In this document: positions 1 through 8,753 of the stretch, in pieces | How positions within the stretch are numbered: the first letter of the stretch is position 1 | How the letters are laid out: every line of letters begins with the position of its first letter | NCBI GenBank assembly: GCA_034664125.1 | Contig: JAXDIG010000017.1 | Location: 1 to 64,000 of the forward strand | Reading direction: 5' to 3' | DNA from: JACVRW01 sp034664125 | GTDB lineage: Bacteria; Actinomycetota; Thermoleophilia; Solirubrobacterales; Thermoleophilaceae | Length of the DNA: 64,000 nucleotides | The notes under the pieces: generated by a model | Seen by the model: the letters and a program-made list of their open reading frames with translations, nothing else | What the model was told of the DNA's origin: nothing | The model's database searches: none | Position numbers and translations under genes: made by a program

Positions 1-156
1 GCGCCGCGCCGGTCCTGAGATCAGCCGCTGCTGCAGCGGCGACAACGCGGCCAGGCCCTCCGCCCCGGCCACCTGCTCGCCGGAGCCGAAGCCAAAGACA
101 ACCCCCGCGGCTCCGAGTAGGGCAACCACGGTCGTCGCAACGGCAGATCGGCGCAT
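1..156 (-). CDS. Exported protein, N-terminal part only
   Basis: The first 52 codons of a gene that leaves the window on the left. The product begins MRRSAVATTVVALLGAAG, a basic N-terminus followed by a hydrophobic run, which reads as a Sec signal peptide or membrane anchor. The start ATG at 156 is preceded by a GGGGAG-type ribosome binding site a few bases upstream. Nothing visible in the mature part identifies a function. Confidence 0.6.
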   Translation of the reverse strand, partial: MRRSAVATTVVALLGAAGVVFGFGSGEQVAGAEGLAALSPLQQRLISGPARR

Positions 157-261
157 CCTCACTCCCCGGTTCGCGGGACTGCTACTGCCGGTGCGTTACC
201 CGAGGCGCGCGCCAACGCAACGTGCCCCGCGGCTCAAGCTCCCGGATTTCCGCGCCGATAG

Positions 262-1440
262 GTGGGTGCCGAGGGCGCATCCCGCGTTCACGGTCTTGAC
301 ATGGCAGGGGACACTCTCGACACCAGCCGCCTGCGTGCCGCGTTCGGGGCCGAGGTGAAGCGCGCGACTCGCGCGACCGCCATGACGGGCGGGCTGGTCG
401 CGATCGTGGCGTTCCCGGTCTGGTCCGGCTTCGACCACCTCGTGGAGCCCGCCAACGGCGCGCAGTTCACCACGGTGAGGCTGGCGCTCGAGCTGCCGCT
501 CGTCGCCCTCTGGCTGAGCCTCTTCACCCCCGCGGGCCGGCGTCACCCCGAGGTGGCGATGCTCCTGTTCATGGGGATCATCCAGGCCGCGATCGCGTTC
601 ATGATCGCGCGTGTCGACGACGCGTACGCGCCCTACGCGCTCGGCATGTCGCTCGCCATCTACGCCAGCTCGTTTCTGCTGATCTGGCCCTGGCAGTACA
701 CGGCCGCGCTGATCGGGCTGACCTGGCTCGTGCTCGGCGCGGCGATCGCCACGGCGCCGGTGGCGCTGGACGCCCCGGCGCTCGCGACGATCGCGTTCTA
801 CCTCGGCACCGCGTCGCTGGTCGCGTTCGTCGGCCAGCTACACAGGCAGATGACCGCGTGGCAGGAGTTCCGCAGCCGGCTGGAGCTGGAGCTGGAGCAG
901 GAGCGCAACCAGGACCTGCTGGAGCAGCTCGAGCGGCTGAGCCGCGAGGACTCGCTGACAGGGCTCGCCAACCGGCGTTGCTGGGACGAGACGCTGGCCC
1001 GGGAGTTCGAGCGGGCGCGCCGGCAGGAACGCGGCCTGGCCGTGCTGTTGTGCGACCTGGACCGGCTCAAGGAGATCAACGACAGCTTCGGCCACGCCAT
1101 CGGCGACCGCGTGCTGAAGGAGGCCGCCGACGTGCTGCGCGAGCGCGTGCGCACGGGCGATCTGGCCGCGCGGCTGGGCGGCGACGAGTTCGCCGTCCTG
1201 TGCCCGGACACCGACTTCGCCGCCGCCTCCAACCTGGCCGAGGACCTCAGGGCCCGGCTCGGCGAGCTGCGCCCGGCCGAGGGCGCGCTGCCGGGCGTGA
1301 CCGTGTCGATCGGCGTGGCCTGCCGCGAGGATGTCGACCTCTCGCCGACCGAGCTGGTGCTCCGGGCCGACGACCTGCTCTACCGGGCCAAGCGGACGCG
1401 CAACGCGGTCTACCCGGACCGCATCACCTCTGTGGCTTGA
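262..1440 (+). CDS. Membrane-bound diguanylate cyclase (GGDEF)
   Basis: The family makes cyclic di-GMP from two GTP. Residues about 35-190 form a hydrophobic N-terminal sensor of roughly six membrane segments, followed by a charged probable coiled coil (about 195-230) and a GGDEF domain (about 230-385). The catalytic GGDEF motif is intact at residues 306-310. An RTGD allosteric I-site sits five residues before it, so product inhibition is expected. No EAL or HD-GYP domain is attached. The GTG at 262 gives 392 residues; an in-frame ATG at 301 (MAGDTLDTSRL) is an equally possible start. The 3' end overlaps the convergent gene by 17 bases. Signal sensed is unknown. Confidence 0.9.
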   Translation: MGAEGASRVHGLDMAGDTLDTSRLRAAFGAEVKRATRATAMTGGLVAIVAFPVWSGFDHLVEPANGAQFTTVRLALELPLVALWLSLFTPAGRRHPEVAMLLFMGIIQAAIAFMIARVDDAYAPYALGMSLAIYASSFLLIWPWQYTAALIGLTWLVLGAAIATAPVALDAPALATIAFYLGTASLVAFVGQLHRQMTAWQEFRSRLELELEQERNQDLLEQLERLSREDSLTGLANRRCWDETLAREFERARRQERGLAVLLCDLDRLKEINDSFGHAIGDRVLKEAADVLRERVRTGDLAARLGGDEFAVLCPDTDFAAASNLAEDLRARLGELRPAEGALPGVTVSIGVACREDVDLSPTELVLRADDLLYRAKRTRNAVYPDRITSVA

Positions 1441-2011
1441 TGCTGATCGTCCAGCGGCCCTTCGCGATCACGCGGACCTTCGTGAAGCTGTAGGGCGGCA
1501 CGATCAGCTGGCCGCTCGCCGACGGGGCGACGATCGGGAACTCCTCAGGGCCGAACTGGATCGTGAGGCTCCCCTTGCTCGACCACTTGACGACCGCGGG
1601 CGAGCGGATCTCGACGGTGCCCAGGCTGGCGTTGCCCCTGCCCGAGAACTCGCGCGCGGGAGGAATGGCGAAGCGCTTCGGGATGTGACGGGCGCGACGC
1701 TCCCGGCGGTCGCGCGGGAAACTGGTCTTCCGCGTGTCCTCGGACGTGGTGCCGCTCGGCTCGGGCGTGGGCTGCCGCTCGGTGCCGCCGCCCTCCGTCG
1801 TGTCGGCTGGAGGAGTCGTCTCGGGCGCCGCCCCGGGCGCCGGCTCGGTTTCGGGCTGCGTGGAGTCGGGTGCGGTGGCTACCGAGGTCGTGCGCCGCGG
1901 CGGGTCGTCGTCGGTGGCCGCGATCCATCCGCCGGCCCCGAGTCCCGCGACGACGGTCAGCGCGACCGCCGCGGCAAGCACAGCCGTGCCGGAGGGTCGA
2001 CGCGCCGTCAT
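1424..2011 (-). CDS. Exported or anchored protein with Pro/Thr-rich linker
   Basis: A 195-residue protein of unknown function. It has a signal-anchor-like stretch (residues about 8-32), then a low-complexity region rich in Pro, Thr, Glu and Ala (about 35-105). A compact C-terminal region (about 115-195) is rich in beta-forming residues and may be a small extracytoplasmic beta domain. A TAGCCT hexamer lies nine bases before the ATG, fitting a leaderless or short-leader transcript. It converges on and slightly overlaps the diguanylate cyclase gene. No family recognised. Confidence 0.65.
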   Translation of the reverse strand: MTARRPSGTAVLAAAVALTVVAGLGAGGWIAATDDDPPRRTTSVATAPDSTQPETEPAPGAAPETTPPADTTEGGGTERQPTPEPSGTTSEDTRKTSFPRDRRERRARHIPKRFAIPPAREFSGRGNASLGTVEIRSPAVVKWSSKGSLTIQFGPEEFPIVAPSASGQLIVPPYSFTKVRVIAKGRWTISIKPQR

Positions 2012-2060
2012 TCGCGGGACAGGCTAGCCGCTCGCGGCCGGGCGGCCGCGGGGTCAGGCG

Positions 2061-2549
2061 TCAGGCGGGGCTGTTCGGGTCTTCCTCGGCAGCCAGCTTC
2101 AGCGACCCGGCCTTGACGTCCTCGAAGTGGCGCTCCTGGATCGGCAGAGCCCAGTCGACGAGCTCCTGCAGGCGCTGATCGCCGGCCTGCTCGTTGAGCT
2201 TGGCCAGGATCGCCCAGTGGCCGACCTCACCGGCCTCGGCCATCGTCAGGAACTCGAAGCCGTCGAGGTCGTCGACGTCGCCCTCGAGGTAGGTCGACAT
2301 CATCTCGGTGGCCTCGCTCTTCGTCTCGCGGGCCTTGTCGAGGACAGCGGTCTTCTTGCCGTCGAGGTCCTCCGCGTAGCTGGTGCCGCGCTCCTCGGTT
2401 TCGCGAGCCTCCTCACGCATGTGCTGGAGCTTCTGCGTGAGCTCCTCGTCGTCGGTCAGGCCCTCGACCTTCTCGGTGGCGCCCTGGGCCGCCATCGCGA
2501 GCCCGATCACCTCCGCCAGCTTCTCCTCCAGAACCGTCAGCTCAGCCAT
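2061..2549 (-). CDS. Ferritin-like helical protein
   Basis: A 162-residue, almost entirely helical acidic protein. The start ATG at 2549 is fixed by a strong AGGAGGAG ribosome binding site. Repeated heptad-like helices and a segment with spaced Glu and His residues (EAGEVGHW, later ERHFEDV) resemble ferritin-like or DUF892-type four-helix proteins. That family often binds metal or works in stress responses, but I cannot see a complete set of di-iron ligands, so the assignment is tentative. It is transcribed away from the small exported protein at 2626. Confidence 0.65.
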   Translation of the reverse strand: MAELTVLEEKLAEVIGLAMAAQGATEKVEGLTDDEELTQKLQHMREEARETEERGTSYAEDLDGKKTAVLDKARETKSEATEMMSTYLEGDVDDLDGFEFLTMAEAGEVGHWAILAKLNEQAGDQRLQELVDWALPIQERHFEDVKAGSLKLAAEEDPNSPA

Positions 2550-2625
2550 TCGTCTCCTCCTGTTGTGGCCTTCGTGTTGACCGCCGCTACCCGGTTCTGC
2601 CGGGCGAAACACCTACCATGCGTGT

Positions 2626-3003
2626 GTGCGCCGCGCGGTCCTACTCGGGGTGCTGGTGGCCGGACTGGCCGGGGCGGCCCCCGCGGCCGCGAAGCAGTCG
2701 GTCGCGGCGTCCCCCAACCCGGTTCACTTCGGCGAGACGCTGGTGGTCACGGGCAAGGGCTGGCCGGTGATCGAGTTCTGCAGCCGGACCGTGCGCCTGT
2801 CCCTGCACTCCGACCAGAACGCCTTCCGCATCGGCACGGTGCGGGTGGGCGACCGGGGCCGCTTTCGCTTCGAGTGGATCCCGCGCCGCGCGAAGGTGGG
2901 CGCCGGCCGCTGGACGCTCGTCGCGCGGATGCACTGCGAGAGCGGCAAGGACGGCTCGGCGGTGCCGGTGCGGGCATCCGTGCCGATCCGCATCCGCGAC
3001 TGA
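2626..3003 (+). CDS. Small secreted beta-sandwich protein
   Basis: A 125-residue protein with a clear Sec signal peptide (RRAVLLGVLVAGLAGAAPAAA, residues 2-22) and a mature part of about 100 residues with alternating strands, two cysteines (in EFCSR and MHCESG) and an Ig-like feel. The mature start, ASPNPVHFGETLVVTGKGW, resembles bacterial Ig-like or IPT-type repeats. The GTG start lies six bases after a TACCAT hexamer, so the transcript is probably leaderless. Function unknown. Confidence 0.65.
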   Translation: MRRAVLLGVLVAGLAGAAPAAAKQSVAASPNPVHFGETLVVTGKGWPVIEFCSRTVRLSLHSDQNAFRIGTVRVGDRGRFRFEWIPRRAKVGAGRWTLVARMHCESGKDGSAVPVRASVPIRIRD

Positions 3004-3017
3004 GCGGCGCCCGGGCG

Positions 3018-3758
3018 TCAGCCGCGCAGCGAGTGCCCGAACGAGAAGAAGGTGGCGTACCCCTCGTTCCCGCCCAGCTCGATGAGCCGGTCGCGAGCGG
3101 CGCGTAGGGCCGCGTCGTAGCGCGAGCCCCAGTGGCGCCGCGCGGCCGTGCGCTTGGTGTCCTCGACGAAGCGGACCATGCGGCTGTAGATGTCGCCGGA
3201 CTTGTAGTCCGCCTCCACGTTCGGCGGGAACTCGCGGGCGCGCTTGGCGAGCTTGTTGAACCGGCGGCAGGTTCCGATCGGCGTGTAGGCCTCATACAGG
3301 GCGATGCGCTTGCGCCACGCGTCGGCGCCGGCCTGGAGCAGCGGGTCGTCGAGCGGAGCGTCGAAGCGCCTCACGAAGCGCTCGAACAAGGGTCGGTAGG
3401 CGTCGAAGGCGGCGCGCTCGGCGGCAACCTCGCCCAACGCCTTCCAGAGCGTCCGAGCGCCGCGCCGGTAGAGGGAGCGCTGGGCGGGCACGCCCACCGC
3501 GCGGATGGCTTTCCAGCCCGGCCCGTCCGTCTCGCAGCTCGACAGCGCCTTCGCCGCGGCCCGCTTGTTGGCCGCCGCCTGGCCGGCCGCGCCGCGCTTG
3601 GCGGGGGCGAGCTCCTTGACCGCGCGCTCGACGCGCAGGACGTCCTCGGTCTGCTGGGCCGGCTCCTGCCCGCGGGCGGCCGTCGACCACGCCATCGCGG
3701 CGACGAGCACGCCGAGCGCGAAGAGCAGCGCGACGGCGATCGCGAGTTGGCGCCCCAC
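3018..3758 (-). CDS. Exported helical protein of unknown function
   Basis: A 246-residue protein with an N-terminal signal anchor (residues about 4-25, ending near STAARGQ). An Ala/Arg/Lys-rich helical body follows, with two cysteines (SCETDG and GTCRRF) that could pair outside the cytoplasm. The start codon is GTG. It converges with the small secreted protein at 2626-3003. I recognise no family. Confidence 0.55.
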   Translation of the reverse strand: MGRQLAIAVALLFALGVLVAAMAWSTAARGQEPAQQTEDVLRVERAVKELAPAKRGAAGQAAANKRAAAKALSSCETDGPGWKAIRAVGVPAQRSLYRRGARTLWKALGEVAAERAAFDAYRPLFERFVRRFDAPLDDPLLQAGADAWRKRIALYEAYTPIGTCRRFNKLAKRAREFPPNVEADYKSGDIYSRMVRFVEDTKRTAARRHWGSRYDAALRAARDRLIELGGNEGYATFFSFGHSLRG

Positions 3759-3828
3759 ACGGAGAAGATCGGGCGAGCGATGCGGGGCCTTGAGGTTGCG
3801 GCCCCGATCCTGGCCGGTAGGGGGCGCT

Positions 3829-4959
3829 CTACGCCGTGACGGGAGCGCCCGGCCGCTCGATCAGCAGCTCTTCGGTCGGTGTCTCCGCGGGCGGCTCGTC
3901 GGCCGAGGAGCCGGCCTCCGCGGCGCGCACCAGATCGATGGCGGTCGACCGGACCTGCGCGACGATCTCCGCGAGGCCGAGGTCGCGGTCGCTCTCGAAG
4001 CTCTCGATCGCGCGACCCGCGGCTCGCGAGGCGTGCAGGCGAACATCCGTGCCGTGACGGGCCGGGTCGTCGAGATCGGCCGCCAGCGCCCACACGGCCA
4101 CGCTGAGCTCGTGCATCGCCGCCGCCAGCTCGGCGGGTGCCGCTCGGTCGTTGCGCAGGAACCGCAGCACGTGGCGGGCCAGCACGCGCGTGTTGCGGAC
4201 CGCGAAGTCGAGGTGCCGTGCGCTGCGCTCGTAGCGATCGAGCTCCGCGCGCGACGAGCGTCGTCCGAGCGAGAACCGGGCGCTCTCACGTCCGAGAGCC
4301 ACGGCCTCCGCGAGCGCGCGGACGCCATCGTCGATCTCCCGGGCCGCCTCCAGAGCTGCCTCTGCCCGTGCGGTGTCGCGGCCGGCCAGCGCCGCCGCGA
4401 TCTCCTCCAGCGTGCTGCCGAGCGTTCCGAAGATGCCCTGCGCCGACCGCCGCACGAGCAGCATCGGATCCGGGGGGAAGGCGAGCCCGCTCACGGCGAG
4501 AGCCACGCCTCCGCCGACCAGGGCCTCGATCAAGCGGCTGCCCGCCAGTCCGGCGCTCGTGGGCTCGAGCACCACCAGCAGGATCGCGGACACCGCCGCC
4601 TCGGTCACCAGCAGCGGCCCGCCCCCCAGAACGACCGCGGCCGACATCGCGAGCAGCACCATCAGTCCGATCTGCGCCGGCCCGCTGCCGAGGGTGCGTA
4701 CCAGCAGGTCGGCGACCCCGATCCCGAGGACCACTCCACCGACCAGCTCGATCGCGCGCTCGGAGCGGCGGCCGTAGGTGGCGCCCAGCGCGATGACGGC
4801 GGCGATGGATGCGAAGACGGGCTGCTCCTCGGGGAGGAGCAGCTTCGCCAGGTACCAGGAGCCGACCGCCGCGGCGGCCGTCTGCAGGATCGGCCAGGCG
4901 CGAACGCGCAGCCGCAGCCACGGATCGCGCACAAGGGCTTGTCTGGATGAGCCGGCCAT
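3829..4959 (-). CDS. FUSC-family membrane protein
   Basis: A 376-residue membrane protein. Residues about 25-180 hold a block of closely spaced membrane segments with the FUSC/aromatic-acid-exporter pattern: a conserved TYGRRSERAIELVGGVVLGIG-like turn between helices. The C-terminal half is a soluble helical domain rich in Ala, Arg and Glu. FUSC proteins are proposed to export small aromatic or organic acids; substrate here unknown. The ATG lies seven bases after a TAACTT hexamer, suggesting a leaderless mRNA. Confidence 0.75.
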   Translation of the reverse strand: MAGSSRQALVRDPWLRLRVRAWPILQTAAAAVGSWYLAKLLLPEEQPVFASIAAVIALGATYGRRSERAIELVGGVVLGIGVADLLVRTLGSGPAQIGLMVLLAMSAAVVLGGGPLLVTEAAVSAILLVVLEPTSAGLAGSRLIEALVGGGVALAVSGLAFPPDPMLLVRRSAQGIFGTLGSTLEEIAAALAGRDTARAEAALEAAREIDDGVRALAEAVALGRESARFSLGRRSSRAELDRYERSARHLDFAVRNTRVLARHVLRFLRNDRAAPAELAAAMHELSVAVWALAADLDDPARHGTDVRLHASRAAGRAIESFESDRDLGLAEIVAQVRSTAIDLVRAAEAGSSADEPPAETPTEELLIERPGAPVTA

Positions 4960-5003
4960 CAGACTGAAGTTAGTGATGGCGGCGCGGATCTCCTGCGCGT
5001 ATG

Positions 5004-5141
5004 TCAGCCCGCTTGCAGCGCGGCGAGGTTGCGTGAGAGCACCTCCATCGTGTGGCCGTACTCCTCGGTCGGGCTGAACTCGACGACCTCGGTCCCCGCG
5101 GTGACCACCGGGATGTGGCCGACCTTTCCCTGGCTGGACAT
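5004..5141 (-). CDS. Possible short gene or gene remnant
   Basis: A 45-codon open frame (MSSQGKVGHIPVVTAG and on, ending AALQAG) whose composition looks protein-like, with a run EVVEFSPTEEYGHTMEVL. The frame stays open upstream of this ATG into the end of the GH2 gene, and no ribosome binding site precedes the ATG. It may be the C-terminal remnant of a larger protein or a genuine small gene. The surrounding 280 bases (4960-5239) contain nothing else I can identify. Family unknown. Confidence 0.3.
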   Translation of the reverse strand: MSSQGKVGHIPVVTAGTEVVEFSPTEEYGHTMEVLSRNLAALQAG

Positions 5142-5239
5142 AGCCCGGTGCGGGCTCTGGCGGTCGAATGGCGCGTGGCGGTGGTTCCCGATGGGCTGGT
5201 GGAGCCCCCGGCTCTCATCCCGGACCGAGTCCCGCCGAT

Positions 5240-7129
5240 TCAGGGGTACAGCGGGGAGGCCTTGAAGCGGTCGCGCGCGAGGTACCAGGCCGGCTTCTTC
5301 TCGCCCTCGTAGGTGAGCAGCCCCTTCTGGTGGCGAGTGTTCGGGCGGAACTGGGGCGGGCGCTGCCCGGCGCCGCCGGTCCAGCCGGGGAAGATCTCGA
5401 ACTCGCGCAGCGTCCAGTAGATCGCCCCCGAGATCGGGGCGGCGTCGGCCACGTCGAGCGTGCGGGCGAGGTGGAACGTCTGGAAGGCGTAGCTGCCCTT
5501 CACATCGACCGGGGCGCCGGCGCGCTCCGGCCGCGCCTCGGCGCCGAACTCGGTCATCACGAGCGCCAGCTCCGGATAGAGATCGCGCATCTCCTGCAGG
5601 TAGAGCGGCAGGTCGTCGAAGTTCTCCACCCAGCTGTACCAGCCGAAGTACTGGTTGATCCCGAGCATGTCGAACTTGTGGTAGGTGAACTGCTCGGGGT
5701 GGTAGGGGCGGCCGTTGATGTCGACCGAGATCGGCAGCGTCGGGTCCAGGTCACGCGCGAGCTCTTGGGCCCGCACGAGGTAGCGGCGGGTCACGTTGGG
5801 CCGGTCGTCCGGGCGCGACCACAGCTCGTTCGCCACCGAGTGGGTGATCACCGACGGGTGGCTGCGCGCGGCGATCACGGTACGGCGCACGGTTTCCCAG
5901 GCGCGGCTGCGCTGGAGCGGCTCGCGCAGGACGTTGGCCTTGCGGTCGCGCTGCCAGATCGGCGCCTGGTTCCACACCATGATTCCCGCACGGTCGAGGC
6001 GGTCCAACAGCCCGTCGTTGAGCAGGTAGTGGGAGCGGGTCACGTTGGCGCCGACCTCCTGGAGGTCGGCAACGATGCGGTCCATGTCCGCCCCGGTGAG
6101 CGCCGCCCCGCTGCCGGGCATGTCCTCGTGGATCGAGGCCCCGGCCAGCTTTACGCGCCGGTTGTTGACGTAGAGCATCCCGCCCTTGACCGTGACCGAC
6201 CGCAGGCCCACGCTGCGGCGGTCGACCTGCTGGACCTTGCCGCGGTCACGCAGCACCAGCCGCGCCGAGTACAGCTGGGGGTCCTCCGGCTTCCACAGCA
6301 CGGGGGCCGGCACGCTCATGGACACCCGCACCCGCCGGCGCTCGGACCGCTGCTTAGGCAGCCGGAACGTGCGCGTGGTCAGGCGGCCGGAGGGCGAGCG
6401 CAGCCGCACCTCCAGCGTCGAGGCCAGCTGGGTCACGCCGCTGCGCTGGAGCACTCCATCCACCAGCAGCTTCGCGCGGCAGCCCGTCGCCGGCCCGCGG
6501 CAGCTCACCTGGGACATCGTCCCGAGGTCGTGCAGGTGCGCGCGCCCGGCCGGGATCAGCCGCACCGGCCGCACGATCCCGCCCCAGTTCCACCAGCCCT
6601 CGGGCAGGCGCGGGTCCTTGCGGCTGTCGACGATCACGACGAGCTGGTTGGGCCGCCCGGGCCGCAGCCCGGGCGCCTCGAAGGTGAAGGGCGTGTAGGG
6701 GTCGACGTTGCGCCCCAGCCTGCGCCCGTTGAGGAAGACGGTGGCGCTGCGCCGGACGCTTTCGAACTCGATCAGCCAGCGGAACCCGCGCGGCGTGCTC
6801 GGACCGGTGAAGCGCAGCCGGTAGCGGCGCACCTGGCCGGCGTACTCCGACGCGACGGCCTTCGTGTCGAACACGCTCGGGATGGTGACGGCGCTCCAGG
6901 GCGTCGGCTGCTGGGCTGCCTGACCGCCCGGCGCCGCCTCGGCGCCGGGGGCGGGAACGCCCTCCGGCTGTCCTTCCACCGGGGGAGCCGGCTGGGGTGG
7001 CGCCGGGGCGGCGTCCTGGCTGCGCATCTCCCAGCCCGCCGACAGCGTTTGGGCGCGCGGCGGCGCTGCCGCGGCGGCAGCGGGGAACACGACCGCCAGC
7101 GCGGCGATGGTTGCGAGAGCCCTCCTCAC
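5240..7129 (-). CDS. Exported GH2-family beta-glycosidase
   Basis: A 629-residue secreted hydrolase. After a signal peptide (residues 1-22) and a Pro/Ala-rich spacer come a GH2 sugar-binding jelly roll (about 80-220), an Ig-like domain (about 225-320) and a TIM barrel (about 325-625). The expected catalytic pair is present: acid/base Glu435 in ANELWS and nucleophile Glu527 in VMTEFGAE. GH2 enzymes are retaining beta-galactosidases, -glucuronidases or -mannosidases; the substrate cannot be told here. The GTG start is eight bases behind a TACCTT hexamer that overlaps the -10 of the divergent antiporter gene. Confidence 0.85.
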   Translation of the reverse strand: MRRALATIAALAVVFPAAAAAAPPRAQTLSAGWEMRSQDAAPAPPQPAPPVEGQPEGVPAPGAEAAPGGQAAQQPTPWSAVTIPSVFDTKAVASEYAGQVRRYRLRFTGPSTPRGFRWLIEFESVRRSATVFLNGRRLGRNVDPYTPFTFEAPGLRPGRPNQLVVIVDSRKDPRLPEGWWNWGGIVRPVRLIPAGRAHLHDLGTMSQVSCRGPATGCRAKLLVDGVLQRSGVTQLASTLEVRLRSPSGRLTTRTFRLPKQRSERRRVRVSMSVPAPVLWKPEDPQLYSARLVLRDRGKVQQVDRRSVGLRSVTVKGGMLYVNNRRVKLAGASIHEDMPGSGAALTGADMDRIVADLQEVGANVTRSHYLLNDGLLDRLDRAGIMVWNQAPIWQRDRKANVLREPLQRSRAWETVRRTVIAARSHPSVITHSVANELWSRPDDRPNVTRRYLVRAQELARDLDPTLPISVDINGRPYHPEQFTYHKFDMLGINQYFGWYSWVENFDDLPLYLQEMRDLYPELALVMTEFGAEARPERAGAPVDVKGSYAFQTFHLARTLDVADAAPISGAIYWTLREFEIFPGWTGGAGQRPPQFRPNTRHQKGLLTYEGEKKPAWYLARDRFKASPLYP

Positions 7130-7137
7130 GCCCCATC

Positions 7138-7147
7138 AAGGTAGCTT
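7138..7147. promoter_or_regulatory. Overlapping divergent -10 elements
   Basis: The 24 bases between two divergent GTG starts (7129 minus, 7154 plus) hold a minus-strand TACCTT (7138-7143) and a plus-strand TAGCTT (7142-7147), which overlap by two bases. Each ends six to eight bases before its start codon, the spacing expected for leaderless transcription. Two polymerases could not occupy the pair at once. Confidence 0.45.
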
Positions 7148-7153
7148 CCGGGC

Positions 7154-8395
7154 GTGCCGCCCGTAGCCGCCGGGGTCGACTTCCTGCAAGAGCCGGCCGC
7201 CGTGTTCGGCGTGATGCTGATGCTGGGCGCCCTGCTGGCGGGGATCGCCCGGCGCAGCTTCCTCTCGCTCACCGCGCTGTTCGTGGTCGCCGGCTTTGTG
7301 CTCGGCCAGGGCGGGCTGGAGGTGCTCGACCTCGACCCGCACTCGGACTTCGTCCAGGGCCTGGCGGTGGTCGCGCTGGTCCTGATCCTGTTCCGCGACG
7401 GGCTCGAGGTCGAGGCGGAGATGCTCCAGAGGGCGTGGCACCTGCCGTTTCGCAAGCTGGTGCTCGCGATGCCGTTGACCGCCGCGCTGGTGGCGCTCGT
7501 GACCCACACCCTCACCGACCTCGGCTGGACCGAGTCCTTCCTTGTCGGGGCGCTGCTGTCCCCGACGGATCCCGTGCTGTCGTCCATCGTGATCACGAAC
7601 CCGCGCGTGCCGCGGGTGATTCGCCACTCGCTCAACCTCGAGTCCGGCCTCAACGACGGCCTGGCGCTGCCGGCGGTGCTCGCCTTCACCGCGGCGGCCG
7701 AGTCGCGCGAGGACTTCGTCTGGTGGCAGTTCGTGATCCAGGACGTGGGAGTGGGGATCCTCACGGGGTTGCTCGTGGCCTTCGTCGCCGCGCGGGTGAT
7801 GCCACGCGGCCGGACGGTCCTGGGCGGGCCCAGCCCGCACCAGAAGGCGCTCTACGCGCTCGGCGTCGCGTTCGCGGCTTACGGCGCCGCGGTGCTGCCT
7901 CCCGAGGGCAACGGATTCATCGCGGTGTTCGTGGCAGCGATCGCCTTCGGGATCTGGCGGCCCGACATCCGCGAGTGCTTCGAGACGCGTTCCGAGGACG
8001 TGCTCGAGGTGGTCACCCTCGGCGTGCTGCTGGTGTTCGGGGCGATCTTCACGTTCGACACGCTCCTCGTGGACGGCTGGGCCGCCGTCGGCATCGCCGC
8101 GTTCACGCTGCTGGTCGCGCGTCCCGTCGCGGTGTTCGTCGCCCTGGCCGGCGCCCGCCAGGTGGACGCCGCGGCCAAGGCGTTCATGGCCTGGTTCGGG
8201 CCCAAGGGCGTGGCGACCATGACCTTCGCCCTGTTCGTGCTCGGCTCCGATGTGCCGGAGGCCGGGCGAGTAGTGGGCATCGCCGCGCTGACGGTGTTCA
8301 TCTCGATCCTCGTGCACGGCCTGACCGACCAGCCCGGTGCTGAGTGGATGGCACGGCGCGCCGAGCGCGCGCAGCCCGCCGAGAGTGCGGCATAG
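7154..8395 (+). CDS. Cation:proton antiporter, CPA1 family
   Basis: A 413-residue polytopic protein with about 12 membrane segments. It carries the CPA1 signatures SPTDPVL and ESGLNDGLALP, whose acidic residues bind the cation and protons in NhaP-type exchangers. The family swaps Na+ or K+ for H+ and keeps internal pH. There is no long cytosolic regulatory tail. The GTG start lies six bases after TAGCTT. The cupin gene follows ten bases after its stop. Confidence 0.88.
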   Translation: MPPVAAGVDFLQEPAAVFGVMLMLGALLAGIARRSFLSLTALFVVAGFVLGQGGLEVLDLDPHSDFVQGLAVVALVLILFRDGLEVEAEMLQRAWHLPFRKLVLAMPLTAALVALVTHTLTDLGWTESFLVGALLSPTDPVLSSIVITNPRVPRVIRHSLNLESGLNDGLALPAVLAFTAAAESREDFVWWQFVIQDVGVGILTGLLVAFVAARVMPRGRTVLGGPSPHQKALYALGVAFAAYGAAVLPPEGNGFIAVFVAAIAFGIWRPDIRECFETRSEDVLEVVTLGVLLVFGAIFTFDTLLVDGWAAVGIAAFTLLVARPVAVFVALAGARQVDAAAKAFMAWFGPKGVATMTFALFVLGSDVPEAGRVVGIAALTVFISILVHGLTDQPGAEWMARRAERAQPAESAA

Positions 8396-8404
8396 TTCCG
8401 GCCC

Positions 8405-8731
8405 ATGGACACCTGGGACATCGCCTCGCTCGACGTTCAACCACACCAGCCCGAGGTGCTTCGCTCGGACGCCGAGACACGCGTGATCGCGATCAACCTG
8501 CCGGCGGGCGAGGCGCTGCAGGAGCACCAGGTGCACGAGCGCGCCTGGCTGGTGGTGGCGAGCGGCGAGATCGAGGTCGAGCAGGGCGAGCAGACCGTCA
8601 CCGGTGGCCCCGGCTTCCTCGCCCACTTCGAGCCCTCGGAGCCCCACGAGGTGCGCGCCCGCAGCGACGCGCGGCTGATCCTGCTGCTCTCGCCCTGGCC
8701 GGGCGACGGGCACCCTAGCCAGCGCGGATAG
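8405..8731 (+). CDS. Small cupin-domain protein
   Basis: A 108-residue single-domain cupin: a conserved beta-barrel with the HxH...E-like pattern EHQVHERAWLVVASGEIEV and a second motif around FLAHFEPSEPHEV. The His and Glu residues could bind a metal. Small cupins are functionally diverse, so no reaction is claimed. The ATG is preceded by CATAGT with an eight-base gap, overlapping the end of the antiporter gene, so it may have its own leaderless transcript. Confidence 0.75.
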   Translation: MDTWDIASLDVQPHQPEVLRSDAETRVIAINLPAGEALQEHQVHERAWLVVASGEIEVEQGEQTVTGGPGFLAHFEPSEPHEVRARSDARLILLLSPWPGDGHPSQRG

Positions 8732-8753
8732 CCGCCTGCCAGAATCCAGCCCG

